The notes under the pieces were generated by a model, which made no database searches, was not told the DNA's origin, and worked only from the letters and a program-made list of their open reading frames with translations. Positions 37,679 to 49,600 of a DNA stretch of 64,000 nucleotides are shown here, in pieces; position 1 is the stretch's first letter, and every line of letters begins with the position of its first letter. The stretch is from Bedellia somnulentella (taxonomy: Eukaryota; Arthropoda; Insecta; Lepidoptera; Bedelliidae): positions 7,254,001-7,318,000 of the forward strand of contig OY755174.1 in assembly GCA_963576735.1 (NCBI GenBank). Reading direction: 5' to 3'. A program made the position numbers and the translations under genes.

Positions 37679-40600
37679 CTACAACAACCGGCTCTTACTC
37701 TCTCGTTACGTTAGGCGGTTAGTGGGCGATCACATTATTGAGCAAGCTCGGTTAGGGCCTGGAACAAAGTCGAGGGAAACAAAGCTACATGGTTAATTCG
37801 AAAATGCAAGCGCGGAAAGTTAGATCGATATATTGTAGCAGTAAGTGCACGAATCGAATAAGCTAGACAGATCTCATGAGGCCACATCAATAAATTTCTC
37901 AAATCTAATTTAATCAGTCAGGATGCACTGTTCTCGGATGTTATAATCATGAACATTTGTAAAATCGCGTCATTGTTATGTACAACGAGTAATTCTCGGT
38001 TCATCACACAGATTTATGGCAAAATGTATATTGATTTGTCAATTGAGAAAGTATATTGATGTTATAATTAAATGTGAGGCGAAAAAGTAAAACACAACAA
38101 ACGTGACATGACAAAGTTGCATTCCTATTAAAACTGACACTTGGACGCAATTCAACCTCAACAAACAACATTTCAAGCGGTAAGAAAGACTTTACAACGA
38201 CGAGAGACAAGAGTTCAAATAGAAATCTAACCCATCACCTTACTATGACTTGAATTTATTTCACAAATTAAACAACAATACAGTTTAGTAGTAAACCAAC
38301 CTCCATATAAAGTTAGTTTAATACATTACGCCAAGTTGTTTTGCGCCCAAACATTGTATTATTACCTGTTTTATTAAAGCCGCGTCTCTTGTACTGCCTC
38401 CTGGGTAGCTGGGTGAAATAACAACGATTTTTGAAACGTATGCTCACAAAAAAACATCACAGAACACCACAAAATCAAAGTTAACATTTTGGTCTACGGG
38501 TTCTATCTACACGATTAGGGGCCGAGAATGTAAACATAAATGTTATTTATATTCACTTGGTTATAAATAAATTATAGGTGGATTTTCTCCACACATTCAT
38601 CGGAACCATTCCCGTATTATTTTTGCTAGTGGTATTATTAGTAAAGATCTAATTATATAAGTAAAAACTGCAAAATAAACTCAATGTGTGCAAAAGCTAG
38701 AGTTTAAATTTGAGGTCCTCTACTTACATTTAGCAGGAGAAGGAGGTATTTCCTCCTTTGATGGTGTGTTTGCTAAAGGTGGACTATCAGTCGATACCCC
38801 AGATGCTTGTAAGGCTTTCTCTGGAGTTTCAATTCCGGGAAGAGAGGACGGAGGATTCACATCTACCAAAGGCGCCTGTGACGCAGTTACAGGTGGAGTT
38901 GTAGTATCCTTTATAGAGGTCGTGTCTTCAATAAGCGACGGAGAGGTTTGATTGGTGCTCGCCTCCTTTGTTTTATGAACTTCTACTATTTCAACTGTTG
39001 CAGTTTTCTGAGGTTCTACTAATGATATTGGTGTGTCAAGTGTTGGAAGAACTTCAGATACCGGAGTTGTGGCGCTTTCTGGTGTAGATTTTGGAGTTAC
39101 CGGAGGTGTGACCGGCACTTTACGTTCTTCTTTCGTTTTTTCTACATTTTTTTTGATGACTGAAGTAGATGCAACTTTTTGTGTAGGGATGTCACCAGTT
39201 TCTGGTTTAGCAATCTCCTCATTTGAAACTGTTTGTTTTGTATCTAATACAAGTCCCTTCACACCATCTTCTAATAAAGCTGTTGGTTCTTGCTTTGCTT
39301 CTACAGATGGTGTGGATTTTACAGGAGGTGATGGGTCTTTTACCGGCGATGGCTGTTTAGGTAACGGTTCTTTAGGAGGTGATGGTTGCTTTGGCGGCAG
39401 CTCTGGAGGTGTCAGTTCAGAAGATTGTGACGACTCTTTAGGAGGTGACGGGGATTTCGTGAGTTCTGGGCCTGACTTATTTAAAGTCTTAGAAATTTTA
39501 GCCCAAATATTATCAAAGGAGTCTGCACCCATATAATCAATATTACCAGCTTCCCAACCTTGGCGACGATTTAATTCATTAATAGCTTCATGTTGATGCG
39601 TCACTTCTCCAGGAGCGACTCTTGCCAAATTTCCAGCTACGCCACTCTGTAACATTAAATCATTCAAATTAGTAATAACTGTTTCATAGCCCATAATAAG
39701 ACCCCATAAAGATGTAGATTATGATGCCGACGACGTGTACTCGAATTCTTGGAACCCGACGAGACTAAGAAACAATCTACATGAAGTATCGGTTCCTTTC
39801 GTTTCACATTTCTTTATCAATTATTGAAATTCCTATCAAATTACCGGTGAATACAAGAATAATATAAAATGATATTAGATGAGTGTTATGTTAGTAATCA
39901 TGCAAACATAAAAGAAAAGCAAAAACTAATCCCACGAAAAAGCAAGACTCTATATACAACACACATACATTTACCACCACAGTTTTCTTGTTTACACTTT
40001 GAAGACTTACTTCGCAATCAATTGCATCTTCAAAGACTTCCTCCAATTCTTCTTGAATATTATACAGGCCAGACCTAATCGGTGGAGAAGGCGGTGGAGT
40101 AGGAGGGATTTGGTGAAAGCATACTCTTCTACCTCTAGAGTCTATGGTTGGTCTATGCCTTAAGTAAAAATCATCGTAAGGATGTCTAGGTCTAAACTCA
40201 TCTATTTCTTCGTGTAAATGCAGATTTTCGCTATCACCATTCATATAGCAAAAAATATCAATAGGGTTCAGTCTTCTTTTGTTTTTTCTATCACTTCTGA
40301 GGGTTGCACTTTGTCGTTGGTGCATATTGCCCTCCGTATCGATAGTGACTAGATATGGCGATTCTTCAAGATTTTGATGTTTACCTACATCAACCCGTAA
40401 TTGTGTTAAGTCACAACGGCTGTGCTCATGTTCTTGATGATAATTATGATTCTCATTGTTTGCAATATATTGTTCATGGTGCTGTTGGTTGTGATCTGCA
40501 TAGTGAGTGTGTTCCTGATATTGTGAATGAGAATTGGGGAAACAGTGATTTTGATAAACATTATGTGCGTCATGACGGTAAGAATCTTCTGGAGGTTGGT

Positions 40601-43600
40601 AGTTATGGTTTTCATATCTACTACCGTGTCGTTCAGGTGCACTGTGTTCCCACACATATTCTTTAAACTGCTGCGATAATTCAACTCTACCATTATTAAC
40701 CTGAATGTCTTGGAAAGCATCCTGGCTCTCTTTTGGTGGAATCGTGCCTCCGTAGTTTTCCCATGGATCAAAAAAGGTTGTTACATCTAACGCCACATGT
40801 TCTGCTAATTTTTCTCGTTCTCTATTTTCATTTACTTTGTGCCAAGGGAAACTAGATTCAGGGTCGTAACCAGGTCGATAATAGTTTGTTACTTCTTCTT
40901 TTGGTGCATTGGTGCCTTCATTTACTGAGGTAGCCGATCGGTATCCAACCTATCGGTTAAAGGAACAAACAAGAAAAATCAAAGCAAGAGAAAAGCATGC
41001 GGAATAGCTTCTTCATTATATAGTAGGGCTTTAGTATTAGTTCAGGAAAAAATGATTGACAACGCTACTTTTACATTAAAAAATAAACACACTAAAACAT
41101 AGAATCTAATATTGATAAACATATCTCTATTTTAATTGTATCAAGGATGGAATAAGGTATGCTTATTTGGTAATATATAGGTGAGAATTTCACCAAAATA
41201 CCAACACCTTCTAAAAAATGATTAGATATATAAAAACCGTGCAACAAGCATCAGAAAACAAGAAACCAATATGTTAGGACAACAATGGTTAGTATTTTGG
41301 AGAAATGCTCGTGGGAATTTCTAAAATTATATATTTAAAGTGCAGATATAGGAGTGTTCACAAATATTAAATGTAAGTGGAAGGAAGCTCGGCATAGCTT
41401 ACTAAAGTATTTGCACAATAAGTGAATGATTGATTATAGCTATTGTCTCACCTCTTCAGCCTGAACACTGAACAAATCTTGTTCTGAGTGCTTGGAAAAC
41501 ATAATAAGAGTGCTGTCACTTTAAAAGCCCGTGTCGCAATATATCAATTTACTGTACTTTAATCCAATAAAACCACATGACACTGAAGTTGTGGTGTATC
41601 AGATGATTATGCGGCTGGCCGCAATAGGTGGTACTCAGATTTCATACTGGTTATTAATATTCTTTGATAATATCGTACTTACAATAATAGCAGAAATTAT
41701 GAGACCTAAGTTATATCATTTTATTATACAATATCTTTGATATTAATTATGTACATATGTTGATGATTGCACGGAGATTATAAGATTAGAGAACTTACCA
41801 TAGATTCTTCAAGCTGAGGGTGAACAGATGATACAAATATATTCCACCAAAGTTGCAAGTTATCCTGCAAATGGGTAGGTGCGTTCACTGAGCCTGACTG
41901 CCAGTCATAAGTTTGGAGCCATGGTTTTGCAGATCCAATAAAGTGGATGATTTTTAAATCGCTCCCAAAACTGAAATGATTAAAACTCAACGTCAAACAA
42001 AGAATTAGGAAAATTATAGGGATCTAGGGCAATGTAATAATTGCTGAGTGATGAAATTGGCAAACGACGTTTCTTTCTAATATACTTCAAATAGTTTTAG
42101 AATCGTTCGATCGATAATATTGATTTGAATCAGAAATCTTAAATAAAAAAAAAGAAAGACAGACTTCACGAAAAGAAAAGAAATAACAAGCGTTTATTGT
42201 ACAAGCCAAGCTCCTATTTTATAAAGATAACGCATTATCGACATTTTGTACAATATCTTTATACATCTTAATGCATATTTAAGAAAATCAACTTTATCTT
42301 AATCGTTTATCGCTGTTTATATACATTATTTTATTCTATGAGTATAAGAGTATAATAAAATTAAGTCGACCAGTATATTTATTTTTATTTGATTTAAAGG
42401 TTATATTTTTAAAGACTGTTTCATCATCATCATCATCAGCCAATAGACGTCCACTGCGGGACATAGGCCTCCCCCAAAGATGTCCACAACCACCGGTCCT
42501 GTGCTGCCCTCGGCATCTCGCGACCTTGACCAAGTTGTCGGTCCACCTTGTAAGAGGCCTACCCACACTGTTTAGATTAGAGCAAGAATTTCTTCATCAC
42601 ACATAAGCGTTACGACACGAATTTTTCTACCCCATTCTACCCACGGATGTCGTAAGAGGCGACTAAGGGTATGGTGCTTTTTGAAGTGGTTTTTGAGCGA
42701 TGTGGTTGGAGACCCATCACCAACGATACCTTTTATTTCTACCATCCTATAAAACCCTATCAACTTCCAAATGTAATTGAGGAGTCTCTTGCTCTAAAGC
42801 TCTGGCCATTCAATAATCTGTGCTCTGGCTACCCCTTTTCAGGATTAATGGCCGTGAGTATATAATATATGCATGTATTTGTGTATGCGTTACCAAAGAA
42901 TAAACTGCCATCTGAATATCAACCTCACGCGCATGGTATAGAGTATAAAAACACGGATTTAGATACTATTTCTTTATTGAACAGGGTTATTTAATAAGGA
43001 GTCAACGGATATGAGTTCAATTCAGATGACATTATGTGAGGTTCATGTGTAGGTCATTATGTTTGTTGGCAATTTGTATTACCGCGCATTATTTATTTTA
43101 TATCCATTTATTTATGTTATACGCTTAAAGCCATCATATAAGTTCGAGGGCTATCATATCGACTCCAATTAGGTACTTTAAATTTGAATATTAAACGATT
43201 ACAATTTACAAGATATATTCCAGTAATGTATGACGACTTACAAATATATAGATATAGCCGATTTATTTGGCCTTGAATCAATTCGCTAGTTGTGTTTCAA
43301 GTGTATAAATAGTCGATTTGATAATACTCACTGCTTCAGAGCTGGTAAATATGAATAGAATGCTGCCGAGGTTACATTGTAAAGAAAGGGAAGATGCTTT
43401 CTGATGTCACCCTGGGCCCAGTCGGAGAAAAATGAATTGAGCAGACCCTGATCACCACCTGAGGAGTTAAATATAATTGTTAAATAAGTTTCATGTAAAT
43501 ATGCTGCAATGAGAAAATGGATACAAAAACTCAAACGTTCACGACGTATATCCCCGAAGAGGTTGGCAGAGGTACTAATACACTAGTATAATAATGTACT

Positions 43601-46600
43601 CTTCGACTAATACTGCTGAACATCACGTGACACTGCCACCTGGTGTTCAGTGTGTACTCACGTCATAGAGGGCAGGGCTATCGCCGTTTTGTAAAAATAC
43701 ATTGTCACATGACCAAGCACAACTTACTTAATAAGTACAATTTAATTATTCTTTACACAAGTTGGAAAATAGAGAAATAGTAGACTTTAGTTAATCTCGC
43801 CCTCCATTAAATTTTTTATGAGTTGGTCGACATGAGGTTACCGCCAAAACTCTTTGCTTTGCTTGCTTAAGGACCAGACCGGAAATGCAGATGATTGGTA
43901 ATTAAGAGTAGTAACGTACCTTACTTTCTTCTTTCATTCTTTGTCTATGATTGAATTTTGCTTTTTAACTCCTTTTTGCATATTATTTTAAATGAGAAGT
44001 AATTACTGTGTATGCCATTTAAAAATTAGGTTTGCAAGAAATAACCGCTAATAAATCATGTGGTTAGCATACAAAGATTTTGTTAGCAATAATTAAAATC
44101 AGGCTGCAATTCGTGTGCTGCAAATAATCATGACAATGGACTGTAATTTAAACACAAACTGGTAGCGAGATTTATTTTGTATCTGCAAAATAAACAGTCA
44201 CTCCGCAGAATAATTACTTGGGCAGCAAGATTGTACATTAGGTCAGCGGAGAAAACATTTCTACACGCAACTTATTTGACTGTATAGCATATTTTAAATT
44301 TGGATGGCAATTTTTAATAATTGTTTTGCGTATTTATTGAAAAATCAGTTATGAAATAGCTACTAATTGTGAAGTTTTCGACGCACAGTGGGAAAATTTT
44401 AATAATTTCAAGAAACAAAATTTCAGTAAGTGGCTTGTCTCACTGCCAATTGAAACAAAGGAATGAAGAGAGGGAAAATGTGACTGTCCAGCTTTTTTAA
44501 TTTCTACGTATGTAAACACCTGATTGTCTTAGCAATCCGCTTAAAGCTGTGGTGACTCCAATTTAAGCAAAGAATATTCCCATAGGGGAAAAGAGGAAAC
44601 GTGGCCGGCCTTCAAAGGCAAAACGAGCATTAATTATACAATAAATAAAAAAAAAGTTACTGTTTCTTGAATATAATAATTATAAAACTAAAACGGCTTC
44701 TTTATAATTCCATTAAAATATCTCTGCTATAATACTAAAAGTAACCTACTTACTTACTGAGAGAGAATGAATAAATCAATCATCAGTAAGTGATGCGCCC
44801 ATTTAGTGCTTTTTAAGTATGATATTTATTTATTATATGCTAGACTAATTTAAGAGGCACTAAACTGATTTTTTTGCTTATTCTCTGAGTGCTTACCAAA
44901 ATTAAATTAACTACAGGTCACTCATTGCAGCTTTGATATATACATAGCTGTACAAAAAAAATTACTGCTGTTCAGAATGATATATATTGCAGACTGATTT
45001 ATTAATATTTGCTGAACACAAGTTGCTGTCCAACTATCAATTTTAGCTTACCAATTAAATATTTCTGCTCACAAATATGCCAATACTTTGCTAACCGTTT
45101 AAATAACACCCATTTTAAATGCCCCAGCTTTATTAAATTCACATATAATTTGGCCAGGTATCAAAAACAGAACGATTTAATTTTATTTTAATCTATTTCT
45201 TGATAAGCCAACCATTTATGAATATTCTGATTTTATGCTAAGTATTTAATTATAGAGCTTGTATTAAGGAGAAGCTATTCGCGTATTTAATTTTTACACA
45301 CATTTTTAAAATGCGACGCAATAAAGTCGTATAAGTTCTTTTGTTCTATGAATAATGAACTCGTTACGAACGCTGGTTATATTTAGGCCTCATAAATAAA
45401 ATTTGCTTACAGACTTCTTTAATTTTTTTATTACATGAAGCCTATTTGTATAATGGTCTTACTTTAGATACGTTGTAATGAAAGGATGGATGCAAATACA
45501 TTAATGGATATATATATAGCCAATGTGGATAGTCATATTAATTAGAGGACTAACACAGAGGACACATTAAGATCAAAGCAGAATGTGCTAAAAGGCAGGC
45601 GAACGTAGAATGAAGAATAAGAGAGCATGCATAAAAATATTGATGAATGTATATAAGGGTCGAGAGGTTTGCCAGACGCGTACAAAATGGCGATATATAA
45701 TCTCTGCCTACCCCAATGGAAACTGTATAATGGCGTAAAAGTATGTGAAGCTCGAGAGGTATGTCGGATTCGTACAAAATGGCGATAGAGAGTCTCTGGC
45801 AACCCCAATGGGAACTGTATAATGGCGTGAGTGTAATGTAAATATGTATATTTAAAGAAATTAAAAACCAATAGTGCTCCACGCTGAAGAGTAAGTACAT
45901 CCGGATATATTTATAGATCTTGTTATTATATTATCTGTCAATAAATAGTATAAATAACTTACCATCAAAACTGCCATGATCTTGAGCGAATTTAATCAGA
46001 GAATTAAATGTTTCTTGTGATGGCTGGTACACGAAAACACCGGAGTTAAAGCAGTCTGGCCAGCCGACATCTGGGGCAGCTGATAGCTCCTCCCTTTCAA
46101 ATAGTTCGTCACAATTTTGAACTATCTAGAACCAAATAATAATAAAACTAAACTATAGCACTAAAACTTTGACCATGCACAACTGTTCATCTGATAGCAT
46201 ACTTGGGTTGAAAATAGCCGTTCAAAACGATGTATTGTTTCATGTGCATGTGGAGATTCGCTTCAGTAATTATTCATAAAGAAATTATATAGGAGTGCAC
46301 TACAAGTTCTATAGTTGGGAGTTAAAGTATTTTAAAATATATAGTCTCTAGATAAATCATATCAATGTTAAAAAGTGTAACGTATGATAAAAAAGCATCA
46401 AACACATGCACGAATTCATAAACATTTTCACATAACGTATTATCTTAATATAAAATAGATAAGAGTTGACACTAACCTACACGATACATCAGTTTTATTC
46501 AATGAATCTTACGTACGATATCGTAATTAGAAAATAACAAATGTATAAGTAATTACAGTCATCGGACGAAACTGCATATTTATAACATGTTGCAGAATTT

Positions 46601-49600
46601 GATAAGCTATCTAGAATGAGTAATAATGCTAGTGTATTTTACGGCGATAGGCCTGCCCCCTATCACGTGAGTACACTGTCCATGCAAAACGTGGGTACTC
46701 TGAACACCAGGTGACAAAGTCACGTGATGTTCAGAAGTATTAGTACCTCTGCCAACCCCTTCGGGGATATTCGGCGTGAACGTTTATGTTTATATGTATT
46801 TTTTGGATTATATAAATGACAGATTCATGTCCTAAATACTGTTAGTAACTGAAAAAAACAAACACATTTAAACAATTTTAAAATGCAATTAGTGTTTTTT
46901 TTTACACAATTATACTTACGTTGCAAAAAAAAGAGCTGGGGTGAATTGTTTCGGATAGCTTAAAAACTTCTTTGCGTTTTTTTAGCGTCAATTCATACTA
47001 TTTATTTATTTAAATATTTTTCAAGTGGCATACAAAAACAAACTGTTGAGGTGTGAAGAAGGTTTATGCATAAGATAAAGAAAGTTTTTGTTGGCCGAAT
47101 TCGTTCCCATCAATAAGATATCTACTCTTTTATTAAATTATACGTCTATCTAAAATAGTATAGTAATTAATAATGTAAAAAAGTATATTGCTACATGCCT
47201 GCTTAGTACTATATAAATAAAGAAACGAAAACTTTAAAGCATATCCAGCCTTTTGAGCGGCAGTGATTTTGTGTTTTTTTTTAATTTCTTTAATTTTGTA
47301 TCAGATGTTCTTTTAATAAGTTGTAAATAGTTTAAAACGTGTTTAAAACATAATACACCTGAAACATTTAAGTCTATTGACGCACAGGTGTCAACTCCTA
47401 TAGTTAAACTTGCGTCATTCTCTAATCCTACTATCATTTTGATTTAAACGTGTAACATGAAGAAAAAATAAATTGTAATATAGGAATGCAAGACAATCTT
47501 TAAAAAACTTGCTAAACAGTTTTTTCGATTTGGATACAATCCAACTCGAATACGAAAACGGGGCCACGGTTCCTAGTCTGCGTATTTTTATGTAATTTCT
47601 GATAAGTCTTAAATGCGCCTACTATCAGTGATTTAGGTAATAGCTACATGACTTTTAACTTTAGCTCATAACAGCAAATACTATAGCTTCCTATGAATAT
47701 CATGCGAGAAGATTAACGTTCTAGGACTTTTTAAACAAAGGGCAGGTGAGATTGTTGACAGTCCAATACAAATTTATTCTTATTCATCGTCTACTTTCGG
47801 TTTCTTTTGTCTTTGTAAAATGGCGAAAGTATTTCTGATCATAAAGTTTTGGTTACCCATTTAACCTTTTACGTTTTATCATTATTTCAACCATGCAATA
47901 TGATATGATGCTGCACATAATAATTCATAGTCAAAGTTGTATGCATATTAGGTGTTGTTAGAATAGTAACCACGCAAAAATAAAATAATAAATCAAGACC
48001 AACCAGAGTATCAGCATCAAGGAAAACGCACTTTTCGTACTGCGTTAAACTCCAGCAGTGAATTTTGGTAAAAGTTATTCCAAGCTCTGGACGTTGCAAT
48101 AGAGCTAAATGAGCTGCATCATGGGAATCTAGAACATCAACTGTTATGACTTCAGCAAAAACTGTTCCGAGACGATTTCTGTAAGAAAATTAGCATTCAT
48201 TATTCCGCTTCACATAAATTTAAATTAGTATTTTCAGTGGTGAGTTTATTACTTCATAGATTCTGTCACAGCTGGTGTTATAAGTACTACCGCTGGGTAA
48301 CTTGTTTCAGCACGGCGGAGTGAGTAAGCTAACACTAGTGCTCCTAACCCATATGAGTCATTTGTAGCTAAAGTCACCCATGCTCGATCTGTAAAGAAGA
48401 AAATCTATGATGAAAATGCCTACTCGCATTAAGAAAGTCTTCCCACAGCCCACTATTTATATTTTTCAGTCAAACTGAAGTGCCAAAGACGCATTTAATG
48501 AAATATCTGCAACTGGAAGATTACGCCATTTCTTGTTTTAGTTTCGTTACTAAGATCAACCAACATAAAACTACACCTATAACACTTTTATGAAATGCGC
48601 AATACTGCGTCATATTTATGACGAGGTTTAATAGATAAAGTACGCATGGATGCATAGCATATCCACATACTACTGACGCATTTGGCTCGTGGAGAAATAG
48701 CAACCACATAAAAAGATTTATCATGTACCTAACATTGTCAATAATGGCACGTGTAGCATTTAACAATGAAACTTTGAATTGTATTAATACTTTCTCTGGT
48801 TCACAAATTTATATTTCTATATACCTAATTTATATATCTTTAATTACTAAATTGTGGGCGATAAAACCCGCAGCAGAAGGAACTCATCTCTTATAAGACG
48901 CCAATGATGATGCCAAAAATAAATTACTATAAAATCGCCGAAGACCACGAAATTCTACTGATAGGTGTCTATATAGAATCCAGGTGATAAAAAAGTGTTT
49001 AAAAAGTGTATATAAAAATTATAATAACATAATCAACCTTTTGCTGATTGTTTTCTGCACCTTATTTAAATCCTCCACTTACTGTTTCTATCATATATTT
49101 TTTGTTAGAATGTTGGATTCACCTTTTTTACGAATAGATAGTTATTATTTATTAAATTTAAGATATGCCATATATTTAAAACATCCAGAAATATTTTATA
49201 ATATTTATTAGAACAAAAGAGGAACCATCTTCACGAAAAAATATACAATCTGACGGAAACCCAATTTTTAACTAACCTTAACAGAAGGATAATTTCAATT
49301 CGACTTTGTTTGTGTATATTTGTATGATAAAAAAATCCATAAGACTTCAATAGAGTCATCCACGTCTTTATTTTAAAAAAAATTAAATATTTATATATCA
49401 AAGCTATCAAAAGTCATGAAATTTTAATGGGATCATGGGAAGTATATCCATCAAGATATTGGCATTTTAACTGTCCCTTGCCAATACATATTTGAGAATT
49501 TAATGTATGCCAAAAAGAATATAGGCCAATTTAGTAAAGTTAGTGATAGGCATACTGTTAACACTCGGAATAAGGAGAAACTTAACGTACCGAAGTGGAG

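Larger units (their letters stand above)
40950..43331 (-). other. Glycogenin introns 5 and 6 region
   Basis: Intron 6 (40950-41798) shows nothing recognisable. Intron 5 (41971-43331) carries an RTE-type LINE 3' end and a family-B copy, listed separately. Confidence 0.65.
43459..45962 (-). other. Glycogenin intron 4
   Basis: 2.5 kb containing an inverted SINE-A copy and a tandem pair of family-C units, listed separately; otherwise AT-rich and featureless. Confidence 0.7.

Noticed and set aside
38720..39694. A separate 324-residue protein starting at the ATG at 39692-39694
   Set aside because: The first 16 codons lie in glycogenin intron 7; the acceptor near 39647 restores phase with exon 7 and the synthase-binding motif belongs to glycogenin.
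45542..45900. Two overlapping minus-strand ORFs of about 110 residues
   Set aside because: They arise from the tandem family-C repeat units.
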